DNA of 64,000 nt from Juglans regia. Lineage: Eukaryota; Streptophyta; Magnoliopsida; Fagales; Juglandaceae. The DNA lies in contig NC_049915.1 in the NCBI RefSeq assembly GCF_001411555.2, forward strand, positions 14,770,640 through 14,834,639, read 5' to 3'. The notes below the pieces were generated by a model that saw only the letters and a program-made list of their open reading frames with translations, did no database searches and was not told where the DNA came from. Position 1 is the stretch's first letter, and the number at the start of each line of letters is the position of its first letter. The translations under genes and the position numbers were made by a program. Of the stretch, positions 25,101 to 40,100 are shown one piece after another.

Positions 25101-28100
25101 GAGACGCCTCTTTCCTCTCCTCGTTTCTCCTTCTACCATTATTCCTAGTGTCCTTTACTTTCCTTTGCATGTAATGTTATTGGTTCAGGAAATAAGATGT
25201 GGCATAGACGTCTAGGCCACCCAAACTCTGATGTACTTCGTACTTTGTTTCATTCTGGTTTATTGGGAAATAAAACATGTTCTCTTGATCTTTCTCTTGA
25301 TTGTACATCATGCAAACTTGGCAAAAGTAAAGTTCTACCTTTTCCTCATCATGCATCTCATGCCACACAATGTTTTGATATTATTCATAGTGATGTTTAG
25401 GGAATTGCACAGGTTGTTTCTCATGTGCATTGCAAGTACTTTGTTACTTTCATTGATGACTTTAGTCACTTTACTTGGCTTTTCTTCCTATTGGCTAAGG
25501 CTGAAGCTTTTTCAGTATTTAAGCACTTTCTTGCACTTATTGAGACTCAATTCTCTACCAGCATCAAGGTCATGCGCTCTAATTCTGGCAAAGAATACAT
25601 GTCTAATGAGTTTCAAGACTTTCTTCAAAGCAAAGGGATCATCTCTCAGAGTTCTTGTCCTTCGACACCGAACCAAATGGTATTGCTGAGAGGAAAAATC
25701 GTCACCTTCTTGATATGGTAAGAACCCTTTTAATTGAATCATCTATTCTTCCTCATTTTTGGTGTGAAGCACTTTCTACTTCAGTTCATTGGTCATTCTC
25801 CCTCATATTATGATCTCCAGGCATTCGGTTGTGTTCGTTTTGTGCATCTCCCTACTCTTGAGCGGCATAAACTTACTGCTCAATCTGTTAAGTGTGCTTT
25901 TCTTGGTTATGCTATACCTCAAAAGGGATATGTTTGTTATGATCCTCATGCTCTTCGTATACGGGTTTCCAGAAATATGGTTTTCTTTGAAAATCAATAT
26001 TTCTTTTCATCTCATATTGAGTTGTCATTTGCATCTTTATCTCTTCTGCCTAACTTTTCAAATTCCCCGACAATTATGGAAAGGTTCAAACCTAGTTTTG
26101 TGTATGAAAGATCGTAGTCGACATGAGTCTGGTTCTACTTCTTCTGTGCCCCCTCATGATCTTGACCCGACGCCTGATCCTACTCCTGCTTCCACCACTC
26201 TTCGCCAGTCTCGCCCTTCTCAACCCCCTGATCAATATGGTTTCTCCTCCCATGTCTCTCTTGTGGCTACTTTATCCTCTATTTTCATTCCCTTTTGTTA
26301 TAAAAAGGCCATGGAACATGAGTGTTGGCAACAAGCAATTCAAACAGAACTTCAAGCACTTGAGGAGAATCACACTTGGGATATTGTTTCTTGTCCCCCT
26401 ACAGTCAAGCCTATTGGGAGTAAATGGGTTTTCTCTATAAAGCTTCATTCTGATGGCTCTTTGGACCGGTACAAAGCTCACCTAGTAGCTCTGGGTAACA
26501 AACAGGAATATGGGGTTGATTATGAGGAGACATTTGCTCCTGTTGCCAAAATGACCACGGTTCGAACCATCTTAGCTATTGCCGCTTCACAGTCATGGCA
26601 ATTGCATCAGATGGATGTGAAGAACGCATTTCTTCATGATGATCTCCAAGAAGAGATCTACATAAAGCTTCCCTCTAGTATGACTACTTCTTCTCCTCAT
26701 GATGTCTATAAGTTAAGGCGTTCTCTATATGGGCTCAAGCAAGCTCCCCGGGCTTGGTTTGAGAAGTTTCACAATACACTTCTTACCTTCAGTTTTACAC
26801 AAAGTTAGTATGATTCATCTCTCTTCTTCCACAAGTCTGCATCGGGTATAGTCCTTCTCTTGGTTTATGTGGATGATATTATCATTACTGGCATTGACTA
26901 TGATTTGATTACTAAGCTTCAGCAGCTGTTGCATGCAACCTTCCATATGAAAGATCTTGACCAGCTCACATACTTCTTAGGATTGGAAGTACATCATCGG
27001 GCTAATGTTATTTTCGTGAGCCAACATAAGTATATTCAAGATCTTATTACCTTGGCTGGTTTGGAGGACCCTTCTTCCACTGATACTCCTATGGAGATAA
27101 ATGTCAAATACAGGAAAGATGAAGGGGGCCTTCTGGATGATCCTACTCTCTATCGGCGCCTAGTTGGGATTCTTATCTACTTGACTATTACTCAACTCGA
27201 TATCTCCTATGTCGTTCATCAGGTCAGTCAGTTTATGTCTTCTCCTCGACATCTCCATCTTGTTGCAGTTCAGCGCATCATCCGCTATCTTCGAGGTTCA
27301 CCTACTCGTGGGTTATTCTTTCCTACAGGCTCATCTCTTCAACTTGTTGCCTATAGTGATATTGATTGGGCTAGGTGTCTAGATACGTGTAGATCTACTA
27401 CAGGTTGGTGTATATTTTTAAGTGATGCCTTAATTTCTTGGAGATGTAAGAAACAAGTTCGTGTTTCTAAATCCTCTACTGAGGCCGAGTATCATGTCAT
27501 GTCTACTGCTTGTTCTGAAATTGTATGGCTACGTGGTCTTCTTGAGGAGTTTGGGTTTCCTCAGACTACTTCTACCCCTCTTCATACTGATAACACTAGT
27601 GCAATCTGAATAGCACTAGTGTTATCAGCATGAAGAGGGGGATGTTAATGTATACAATTTAGGACTTCTCTCTGTTAATATTAACTGTACAGATATATTA
27701 CCATGTATATAGGCTGAATATTAGAAATCAGTTAGATTTTCCCGTGTATAGCATATTATCTACTTTCCTTATATATTTGGGGGAATTCATGTTGATAAGG
27801 AGACGTGCTGAAATAATAGGGCAAGTTTTTCCAAAAAGCTTTCTTTGTATTTTCTGGTTTCCATAGTATTTTGACAATTATTTGTATTACTTGAGGGCTG
27901 TATTACTTTGCTTCAAAGCGGTTTCAGGCTTGAAGGTAAATCTCTCAAAGTCTGAAATGGTTCCCGTGGGTGGTGTACATAATATCCAGGACTTGGCGAA
28001 TATCTTGGGTTGCAAGGTTACTTCGCTTCCTTTGAAATATCTTGGCCTCCCGTTGGGGGCTGCTTTCAAAACACAAGCCACTCAACAGAACTTCTATAGC

Positions 28101-31100
28101 TCTCCAAAAACCCTGATAGGAGTCACTATTCATAGCAACAGCCAGCATTATTTTTTGCTCAAACCCCCATGACAACAACAAAGAAAAAAGGGGAGATAGC
28201 AAGTCCCCTTACCTCAAGCCTTTCGAACTGCTAAAGAAGTCCCAATTAACATGATCATATGCCTTCTATAAATCCAGCTTGCATAGTACTTCTAGAGCAC
28301 CAGAACAAAGTTTGCTACCAATGCACTCATTGGCGATAAGAACTGTGTCTAGGATGTCTCTCTTTGAGGAAGAAATTTTGAGTTGTAGACAAAACCTTTC
28401 CAACACCACTTTCATTAAGTTAGAGGACTTTGGAGATAATCTTGTACACAGCTCCAACTGGACTAATAGAGCGGAATTCTATGATTTCCATACATCTTGC
28501 TTTCTTGAGTATGAGAGCAATAAAGGTACCATTGAGGCTTTTTCAAAGTTCCCCCCAAGTGTAAAACTCCCAGAAGATTGGAGATTAACAATCATGCAAA
28601 ACATGGAATAATGCATGCAATATCATGTACAAAAACCTCCATAGCATGTACTTTGGAATGATGTATGTCTGAGTTAAACCAGCTAAGTGCGACCGTAATT
28701 TAAAAATTAATATAGATCCAAGTCGCACACATGTGGCATGCACGACAAAATTATTAAAATTTAAAATTTCTTATAACCTTACTGATAAATTTTCTGAATG
28801 TGGCATTTTCAATTGATAACTATAAGAATTTAGATATAAAGAAAAGAAGACAAAGCACTGTACAGGAATGAACACATACTGTTCTAGACTTTAACAATTC
28901 TAAATTGTCTAACATTTATTAACATGATCTTTCAAGTTCTTTTAAATTAAATGATCAAATCCGTGGTCATTCAATGTGGGACTAGATGACGTGCCTCAGC
29001 CAAAACAAAGTTATAGCTTTGAAAATTATATATGTTGTCTAATATTTATTAACATGATCTTTCAATATCTTCTAAATTTAGATCAAATTGATGGTCATTT
29101 AATGTAGGACTGGATATCATGGCTCAACCAGAACAAAGTTCTTGTTTTAGAAATTATATTTGTCATATATAAAAGCATAAAGTAGCTTAAGAAATCAAGC
29201 TATTCCATCTCCACGTGAAATATTGAAAATGATGGGTAAAAAGAAATCAAAGCACGCATACCATAACTCCCAAGTTTGAGAAGGAAAACAAGATTGGCAG
29301 TATTATTAAAAAAATCTGGTAAAATCTAGCCTGCAACTCATACCGTAACTCCTCCCATATAGAGATAGAGATAAGATGTCGTTGGATGTAGTCTGAAACA
29401 TTATTCGCATCTTTCTTATACATTTCAGCCGAGACTTCAAGAGCATCTCTGATGGTCATCACGTCATTCCGAGAGGTTGCACGACTGATTGCTGTTTTAA
29501 GCTGAATTTATATATCAATTGTAATTAGAGAGAGGAAGAGGTATTGGAGTCACAAACATATAAAATCCATATAAAATGTATTAAAGTAAAGAGCAAACTG
29601 GTGCATAATGCATCTTTAGGGGAACTTCCGGGCATTGCATTGTTTCTGTAAGTCAGAATTTGTATAGAACAAGTAAATTAGTTTTTTTTTTTTTTTTGAT
29701 AAGTAAGATATAAACTTTATTGATGTGAATGAAATAGGCATATACCTAGTACACCGGAAGTATACATTTGAACACCTAGATACATTCTACGAGTGTTAAA
29801 CTAAAGATAGGAATTCATGTATATCATCCCCATTTAATACAATAGCTGAAAACCAAAGCAATAAAGTGTGCATAAAATAATTCTTCAGCTCCAACATTGT
29901 TCGTTCCTTGTCTTCGAAGCAGCGCATATTCCGTTCCGTCCAAATACACCACATGATACACAACGGAATCATTCTCCAAACTGCTGCCACTTGATGACTG
30001 CCCTGCAATTTTCTCCAACAACCCATGAGCTCCACCACTCTCCTAGGCATTACCCAAGCCACCCCGACCCGTCGAAAAATCTCATCCCATAGCCCTCTTG
30101 CTACATCACAATGTAGTAAAAGATGATCTACCGATTCTCCATTCTTCCTACACATGTAGCACCAATCCAATACAACACATCCTCTTTTCCTCAAGTTATC
30201 CGTGGTTAAGATCTTCCCAAGGGCAGCATTCCAAACAAAAAAAGCAACTCTAGAAGGCACTCGAGACCTCCAAATGTTCCTCCATGGGAATGAGGTGTGA
30301 TCCTGAGAAATCAGAATTTTATAATACGCTTTTACTGAGAATTTCTTATGATCCTGGAGCCTCCATTTCAAGCTGTCTTGTTGTGCCATAGTAGACCCAA
30401 AAGAATGTAACAAGCTGAAAAAATCTGAAACCATAGATAATTCCCAATCATGAATATCTCTATTAAACAGAATATTCCACTGATGCGAGCCATGTGCAAA
30501 TAATCGCACTTCCGCCACAGACACGTCCTTGTTAACTGCAATACGATATAAAGCTGGAAACACCCTTTCCAATGCGTGCTCACCACACCACACATCTCGC
30601 CAAAAACTGATTCGGTTACCCTCACCTGCGACAAAACGGATATGATTTACGAAAATAATCCACCCCTTTCTTATAAACTTCCATAGCCCCACTCCATGCC
30701 CCCCTCTCACTTCTTTAGAACACCAACCACCCCAATCAACTCCATGTTTAGCATCTATTATTTCCCTCCACAAAGAACCCTCTTCCATATGATATCTCCA
30801 AAGCCATTTCTCCAACAACACTTTATTAAAAGTTCTCAAATTACACACACCCAACCCCCCATACTCAACTGGAGAACATACTGACTTCCAATTAACCAAA
30901 TGAACTTTCTTCTCCTCCCCTAAGCCTCCCCATAAAAATGCCTTGAATAGTTTCTCGATTCTATTCACCACCCCAACAGGCATAGGAAAAAGGGATAAAA
31001 AATAAGTGGGAAGATTTGTAAGGGTACTCTTGATAAGAGTGAGACGACCCCCTTTCGAAAGATACACCATTTTCCATCCAGCCAACCTTTTTTCTATCTT

Positions 31101-34100
31101 TTCGACCACCCCATCCCACATAGCTCTACTCTTGAAAGAAGCACCTAGCGGAAGGCCCAGGTATTTCATTGGGAGCGAGGACACCCTGCAACCCAAAAGA
31201 CTAGCTAGATTGCGTATATTAGGGACCACCCCCACCGGTACCATCTCAGACTTGTCAAGATTCACCTTGAGTCCTGATACTGCTTCAAAACAAAGTAATA
31301 ATGCACGCAAAGTTTGGACCTGACTCCTATCCGCTTCACAAAACAACAGAGTGTCGTCTGCGAAAAGAAGATGTGAAATGATACAAGAGCTACCAGAGCC
31401 ATTTCCCACCTGAAAACCAGATAAGAAACCCCCACTAACAGTAGCCTGCAACATCTTGCTCAGCGCCTCCATAACTATGACAAAAAGAAAGGGAGATAAA
31501 GGATCACCCTGTCGCAAACCCCTCGAACTATAAAAAAAACCTGCAGGAGTGCCATTAACTAACACTGAAAACCGGGCTGTTGAAATGCAAAAACGCATCC
31601 AGGAAATCCACCTATCTCCAAAGCCACACCTCTTCAATAAATACAAAAGGAAATCCCAGTTCACATGGTCATAAGCCTTCTCCATGTCTAGCTTGCAAAG
31701 AATACCTGGACTTCCCTCCCTCAACCTAGCATCCAAACACTCATTTGCAATGAGCACCGAATCAAGTATATATCTCCCATGAATAAAAGCATTCTGGGGC
31801 TTGGAGATAATATTTTCCAGCACTAGACTGAGCCGGTTAGCAAGGACCTTTGAAATAATCTTATAGACACTGCTAATCAAATTTATTGGACGAAAATCCT
31901 CAATATTCGACGCCCCACTTTTCTTTGGAATGAGTGCGATAAAAGTCGCATTAAGTGATTTTTCAAGCTTTTGATAAGCATGAAATTCACTGAACACCCG
32001 CAAGACATCACCTTTCACCACATCCCAACAAGTTTGAAAGAAACCCATTGAAAAACCATCCGGGCCCGGCGCTTTGTCCTTAACCATACCAGATATGACC
32101 TTGAAGATCTCATCTTCCACAAAAGGTCTCTCCAATACATTAACCAGCTGTGAATCAATTGTCTCAAACGGTAAGTCATCAAGCTTCGGCCTCCAAGTCA
32201 CATTGCACATTATTATGAGTAAATTAGTTTCAATGAAGTATTCCAACAAACTAAATTAAAAAATTGGCCTTTGATTGCTTGTATTCTGAACCCTGATATA
32301 TTGATTACTAAAAATGTCAAAAGTGAATTGAAGAAATTAAATGATGCTGCCACATACAGTGAAACCAGTTATAACATGGAGCTTTCTAACTTCTGACATT
32401 TATATACTTATCTACTCCTATATTCAATCAATTTCCAGGGAACTTTGACTTAAACTATACATACTAATTCTTTAACTGCAATAAACTGTTCCTGTGTCAG
32501 CTGACAATGCCATCCCTGAGAGCATAAATCCAGTACAAAGTCAGCTTAATGCCACAAAATAGTAGAAGTAACAGGAACAACAACAACAACAACAATAAAC
32601 ACAATTGCATTCTAGATCTACATACTGAATGTATATGCTCTCTGATACATTCAACAAACCCACTACCACCAATTCCCTCTGCGTCAGATTCAATCATAGC
32701 TGCAAAAAGCCAACAAATAGATATTGTTTCGTGACTCTTATAAGTATTAAAGCAGATTTTGAAACAGTAACTTAGACATAAAGAGTTCTCCTATAATGTT
32801 AATGAGATCGTTAGTTTTTACTGGAGCATACCAAGGATTGTGCCATACTCAAAAGATGAAAGAGGATCATCAGTTGCTCCCAATTTCAGAAGTCGCAGCC
32901 ATAAACCCTGTTTAAGAACAAAACCACAACACTTGAAATAGAAGTGCAAAGGACAATGGCCAAAAGGCTCTTATAACACTTGCAGAATCAGAAGAACAGC
33001 AACAAATCAACAGAACTACATTTCTAGGGCCCATTGGACTAAAGGAATTTTCCCTTGAAATTACCCAAGGTGCACTTGAGGAAAACTCCTTACTAAGTGC
33101 CTCACCCCAAGATTAGTCGGGACTTTTTTCTTAGACATCCAGTGCCAATAAATAAAATGATAATAATAGAGTACACATACAATTTTCCTTAAAAGTTTTA
33201 TTTTAGGAATTTTTCCCACATACAATCAATTGTTGTAATGAAGGATTTCATTTCATAATCAGCCCCATTGGTTTACTGCCCTTATATTAAACTGCAACGC
33301 TTTGATGATCCCAGAGAAACATATAACATCAAGAGCTCACCAAAAGCTTAAACTTAATATTCTCATTTGCAGTAGTGAGAATAAGGAATAAGCAATATCA
33401 GAACGGCCACCCCTCAAACCCCAGCATAACAACATTTTAAACCTTAAATGTCAAAACAGAAACCGGGTAACTAGATAATTAGATATTATCTGATAATGAC
33501 TGCTTGTTTATTGACCATTATAGAAAGTAAATGTAAAGAACCATTCAAACATGAAATCAACTCAAGATAGGGTATGTCATACATGGAAAACTCCAACATA
33601 AATGCAAAGGGAAATAAATAAAATGAAAAAAGGTTTCACCTGCAGCTTCACTTTTATATCCAAAACCATGAGCTCCCTTTCTGCCTGTAAAGATAAGAAC
33701 CAATAAAGTGAAACCAAATCAGGAAAATTCTAAGGTTCAACCTGGAAACTAATTAGGGTATGTTGGGCATGGTGTAGAGAACTTACAGCCCTCTCCAATG
33801 GACTGAGACTTTTTTCTGCTTTGGAACTCTTAGCCCCCAGTATAGAAGGTGAACTGATGAAGATAGAGACATATTAAGGGTTGCACTAAAAGGCATGATG
33901 ATCTGTATACAATATATATCAAACAGAGAGTATTTTAAACTTGTCATGTGAAAATATAAACCTAGGAGTATGCTTTCCAGAGTATTGAAAAGCTCCACTT
34001 GCTGCTGCAAGAATCTGCCTCCGCTTTTCTTCTTGCTCTTCTGTTCTAATGTTTGAGGGGAACCGATCATAAGTATATTTGGCACCTGATCCTGAAGAAC

Positions 34101-37100
34101 GAAAAAGAAAATGTGAAAATGAATATTACCAACTCCAATTTGAACCACTTTTGTCTCCTTATAAATTATTGATTTATACAACAGGAAATCTCAACAAAAA
34201 ATGGACATCAAATATACCTGATATTCCCACATCAGGATCGGATATTGTTATAATCTCAGGCTCTACCAAAGATGAAGGAAGTATTGAAATAGGATTTTGA
34301 CCCCTTCCAATCGCATCTTGTAACTTGTCAAGGAGATTATTATTATTATTTTCACCAGAGCCCAGACCTCTCTCCAAATAATCCAAGAAACCATGAGAAT
34401 CTAGAAACTGCGTTATCTGTAAAAGCCAACAAAGAGAGACACAGTTCAGAAATACTGAATTCTCAACATGTATTAGTAAATCTCTAGTGAAAAAAAAAAA
34501 CATTATTCATTACCTAAAGCTGATGATAGGGAGAACAAAAACATCCATAATAGCAATTTTAAAATTCAGCTAATTAGGTTGGAAATTAGAACAGAAAAAT
34601 GAGTGGAACAACATAACATCACCATAGGCTCTGATGGTTGGTTGGTTGACCGAGAGCGCCTCTTCAGAAATGCTGGACTGTTGAAGACTTGACTTGCTGT
34701 ATTTTCCTGAGATGATTTTACCAAAACACAAAAAATTGAAATGAACGAGTGGAAGTTTACAAACTAAAACCACATTGCAAGATACAAGATAAAAGTTTCA
34801 TACAATGAAATTTCGGTAGCCACTCAAAAGTGAAGCAAAGAACTTCAGAAATATTAACCTGCACATACATATTCCATGGATATAATCAGACTTTCCCTGT
34901 CAGATTTGATCAAAACTGCAGTTCTTTATGTGATAAAACAATTTGCATCGGCATATTAAAGCATCACCATTCGTACAAGATAAGAAATCTTAAAGAAGTT
35001 CAACAGAGTGAACAAGCAGTAACAAAATAGATATCATTATGTTTAAAAAAAAGGCAAACTAATTGACAGCTTTATAATGTCAAATACATGTACATATGCC
35101 CTTGCTTTAAAATTGAAGTTGCGGATCTATTTTGTAGATTCTGAAATATCTACTAGGCACATTTTTCTCAGTTAACATGCAAGTTGGCTATAAGATCCAC
35201 CTGACAAAATCCTACTCAAATAGAAATATTAAAAAGGATAAACAAATCATATGAAAAAAGTAACGGATTAAAAGATTGAAAAAAGGAACCAAATGCTCTA
35301 GCCTATAAAGCAATGGGTCTTTCATACGAAAAACATTGCAACAATCTGGTTATTAAAAAGATCATATCCTAAGAATGCCAATGGGAAAAGTTTAGCCAGC
35401 TTCATCTGCCCATAAGGTTGATAGCTTTTATCTTATAGGTAATAAGGTTGAGAGTCTAACTTTAGAAAACAAATATACTCTAATTGCTCACAGATATTAG
35501 AATTGTCAAGGAATTTACCTCTAAGACCACAAAATTAAAATTTTCAAGCAACGAGATATGCAAGTACTAACTAGAATTTTCAAAGCACAACACACTGAAA
35601 AATTTAAAGGTCCACTACGATTAAAAACAAAGTAAAAGCTTCATATTCTCCTAAAATATTCATGCAGTCAGTCATAAAGGACAACCATCAAGCTAAAAAC
35701 TAGAGCAGGCATAAAACAGAAATGGGATTCTAGTAATTTACCAATGTAATTGTTACAAACCTCACTTTAATCTGCTGAATAAAGGTCTCTACGGAAACAC
35801 TATGGAAACTTAAACCATTAATCATAGAGCAGAATTGTTCTGTTAATTTTGAACAGAGACCACCTTCTAGAATAAGAGCATACAAAATCACAAATTTGTA
35901 ACAACACAAATGCAAAGTGTCACCCAAAACAATATATTTCTTTACATGTTACTTAACAAAAGATTATTTACGTGTTGAAAACTGAAATAATTAGCTCTAA
36001 GAAATTAAGAATCCACCATAAACATTTCACATGGGGTCCAAGTATTACCTAAGTTTAAGGTCATGACCCTCTCCCCAAGGTTTGTTGCCACATATAGATG
36101 ATTTCTCGGATGCATTATATGGGCCATCCATCTGATCTATCCCCACAACATTGGGATACAGCAACTGCATGATCTCCTCACGCAAAGAGCTTAATTCTGG
36201 CTCTGGAAAAGGGGGAATGTCTTCCGATGTGGTGATACGATTATACTCGAGTTCTACCACAACTACCTATAGTTGGAAAAATATTAATTAAATTGAGTTA
36301 AATTCAAGAAAGTATGCCATGCACAAACAGTGTGAGACTATGCGAACAGTCTCAATAAAAAGAGAGATGATTTTTGCACAGACAAGTTGCATGGAAATCA
36401 CAAGGACCAAGACCAAAAAACTACTGTTCATGCAAACGGTTATAAACAGTAATTGTTTTCATCTTGGTCTGTAAAAATTCCATGCAACTCTTCCGTGGAC
36501 GTAGCCCAACTCAATAAAAAACTAGCAAGATAATCGTTAAGCTTAAATATTGATAACGACTCCTCTCGTAGTAACGAAAACGAAATCATATATGCACTAA
36601 TCAACAATTTTTTATGTTGTCTATCAATACTACATGAATAATTGGGGAATGCTATTCTAGACCATGATAGAAACCAACAGTCCTGAAAGTTTAAGCAATA
36701 AGAAGTGAGCTAATTATGCTCTACATTAGTCTTGCAATGTTAGTCTGACCTCAAACTATGTGATCTACAACAACAGATACCAAATTTGAAAAGTCAAATG
36801 TAAGAAAATTTTAATTCTTAAATTACCTCTTGGAGGGTAACTTTTAAAATGTTCTGCAAACAACTTATAATATGTTCTAGCATTGGAGAGTTAGTTTTGG
36901 TAAATTATAACCATTTAAAAAGTTAGAGAATCCTGGAAGCCTGACCTAAAAAAATAAGATGGAAGTATGTTAACTATATGCTAGGTCACTAACACCCTTA
37001 CCCTGCATGCAGAACCAAACTGCAAGTGGGCCCAAAAAGGAAACAGAAATGGAAATGAACACAAAATAAGGGTTAGAATAGGTGAAGGTTCCCAAAAACA

Positions 37101-40100
37101 TACACGGTAACTTTTGGTCTCTCTCTTTCTCTCTCTGTCTCTCCCAGTCAATCACTCTCAACTATGTTCATGTAATTTGTATATTTGTTTCCTATTAATC
37201 ATTCCACACATCAATCCATGTGCCCAAAGGCTACTTTAAAAGAAAATAAATTAGATTCAGAAATTGGGTTGATTGTTATACCTATTCTTCTATGCATATA
37301 TATTAAAACACGGATTACAAGATGTTTGTCAGAAAGCATGGTCAGGGTATATCATTGCCGAAAAATAGGCCAGAGAATATAGATGACCTGTCACAGGCTC
37401 TCATCTATCCCATGTATAGGCTGAAAAAAATAATATCTCCACCTTCTATTTACATCTTCCCGAGGCTTGAGAATCAAAGTCACGAAACATAAATTGCTTC
37501 TAAATTTGGCTGTGGACCATCTTTTTTCAAGAAATTTTTTTTTATATAAGTAAACGATAATGTTATTAGTAAAGAATAGGCAAAGCCCAAGTACACAAAA
37601 TGATATACAAGAGATAAGGCCTATCTAGGTCACAGTATTAGAAACTAGAAAGTCATGAAAAGTCGGGCCATTAAAACTAAACAACTTTTAACCAATTCAT
37701 GGAATACATTTCAAAAGCTTTCTCCAGATGTCCTGAGGCTGCATAGCATACACTAGGCAATGTCTTTAAGCTAATGCACGATAATCTATTGAGTTGTTAA
37801 CACTTAATATGAGAAGAAATTGTTTGCAAACATTCATATAGATGGAACTTCAAATGAATCATTTACATTCACCCAATTGCAACAGCGTATATTGAAGTGG
37901 TGAAACTAATTAGAATTTTGTTTTTTAGATGACACATCAATACTAATTAGAATTTTTAGTGCATTTCTCTGTTTTTACAAGTTACGAATTTTTCATGCAT
38001 ACTAACTGAAAATGGGGAGCATGCATCAAATTAGCAGTTAAAAAATTCTTTCCATATAGCCAAATAAGTTGGGTTGTTGCTGGTGGGACAAAAAGGAGAA
38101 GAAGCACTGCTGCCTTCAACTTGAACACCATGGGATAAGAACCAGACAATAATAACTAATAACAAAGGGGCAAAAATTAAATTAACCCTGAAGTTTATAT
38201 AAAACAACTTACGCCATCCATTGTGAGACCAGACGTGTCAACACCTGAATGGAGACCCATCATATACGGTGTAGGAGCATCAATATAGTCTACTCCACTG
38301 AAAAATAGCAATGGAATGTAGACATGCTTCAGCAAAACAAACATAACAAGATTAGAAGAGAATCCATAACAAGAATCATAAAAGGCATCATATAGTAATT
38401 GATAGTCTACTATTAATGAATAAAATGTTGCCATTTCCAGACATAATGTAACTTATGATGCAAACATTGTTTTCTATCCCATCAAAAGAGCAGTTGACTT
38501 CAAATCCAACCTTACCTGCCACCGAAACGGATAAATTAGATGACATATGGCCTCTGATACGAGAGTTAAAAGCGAATACCTGGAAAAAACACAATAGAGA
38601 CAACTAATACACAGGATCTGCACAGCTAGAATCATAACAATGTAATGAATTATTATAGATGAAGTGAAAATTCTTATACAACTTAGAAAGAAAAAAATAA
38701 ATTAATATGATTAATAAGGTGACAACGAAGAATTATAATCAGAATAGGCGTTAATTAAATTTTAAACAAATAGCTCCACATCAAACAAATAAGGGTGAAC
38801 AGAACCTCAAGGAAGCACACCATTTCTGGCAGGACAACAGCAGTGGTGGGAACCATGATTTTAACCAAAGACAAAGTTATGAATGCCTTTAGAGAACTGG
38901 GTGGTTTGGATTCAGAGAATAGTTGAGATGGTTTGTAAATAGTAGAATAAAATATTGTTAGAATATTATTTTTTAATATTATTGTTTTGGGATTTGAAAA
39001 AGTTGAATTGTTTATTATATTTTGTGTGGGAATTTGAGAAAGTTGTAATGATGAGATGAGATGCGTTAAGATGAGTTTTGAATCCAAACCACCCTAGTGA
39101 ACTCTCAAGTTAAAAAGACCTTATCCTGCTTTTTGTGCATATTATCTACCATTCAACCCTACTTTGTGAGAGAATAATAGCTTGTAACGCCTAGACCCAA
39201 ATTTTATAGGCTTGGATAAAGATTTTATAAGTTTGGACCACGGGCCCAATTTTGTTAAGGCTAGAAGGAAGACTATTTTATTGGGCCAATTAGGCTGTAC
39301 CTATTAATTGAGGATATAGTATTGAGGAGATAGGATTGGATATGAAATTATGGGCCTATATTCGAAATGGAGTAGGTTCAGCCCATTAGGCCCATAAATG
39401 GATGGAGAAGCCCAAGTATTTCTAGACGATGGTGAGAAGCCGCTCACAGGTAGCATACAAGAGAAACACCTAATTAGAAATAGGAAAAAAAGACAAGAAA
39501 ATCATGGAAACTTAGCCCATTACAATCTACAGAATCTACCAAAAGAAACGAAGTATTAAAAAAAAAAAAATTCAAGTTTCTCCCAAACCTGCTCATAATC
39601 CTCAAAACGTATCTCATTCCTTTCTCTCCAAATACACCACATTAGAAAATAGTGGTCATTTTCCATGCTGCTGCAATTTTTCTGCTACCCTGCAACCCTC
39701 TCCAATTGGCAAAGAGGTCTACTATTCTTTTGGGCAGAACCCAGTCCAACTCGACTAAAATGCATGCTATAAAAGCTTTATTGGGGTCCCGTCACCACAC
39801 CATAAATCATGCTAGAATCTAGTCCTAGCTAATCGCTCACCTCAAGTCAAGTGTGACTAAAAAAAACTCTCATCTTCTTATGATATTCTTCCATAACCCC
39901 ACCCCATATGGCCCATATACCTCATTAGAGCACCATCCATCCCAAGCACGCCAAAATTTAGAATCCACTACAGCTTTCCACAAGGCCTCCCTCTCATTTT
40001 GATACTGCTTGAGTCATTTCCCTAGAAGGGCATAGTTGAATAGAAGTAAGTCTCGAGCTCCCAAACCACCATCTAAAGATGGAGAGCACACTTTAGCCCA

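Larger units (their letters stand above)
13307..29343 (-). other. SCD1 intron 18, a 16-kb transposon nest
   Basis: The segment lies between exon 18 (donor GTATGA at 29338-29343) and the 48-nt exon 19 (acceptor TTGCAG at 13307). It contains, left to right, inverted LINE pieces with a nested solo LTR, a GC-rich and then pyrimidine-rich repeat block split by a young copia element, a second decayed copia element, and another inverted LINE pair. Bases 13307-14180 and 28620-29343 hold no gene I can recognise. Confidence 0.9.

Noticed and set aside
30006..31323. Plus-strand open frames such as 31006-31323
   Set aside because: Shadows of the minus-strand LINE ORF2.
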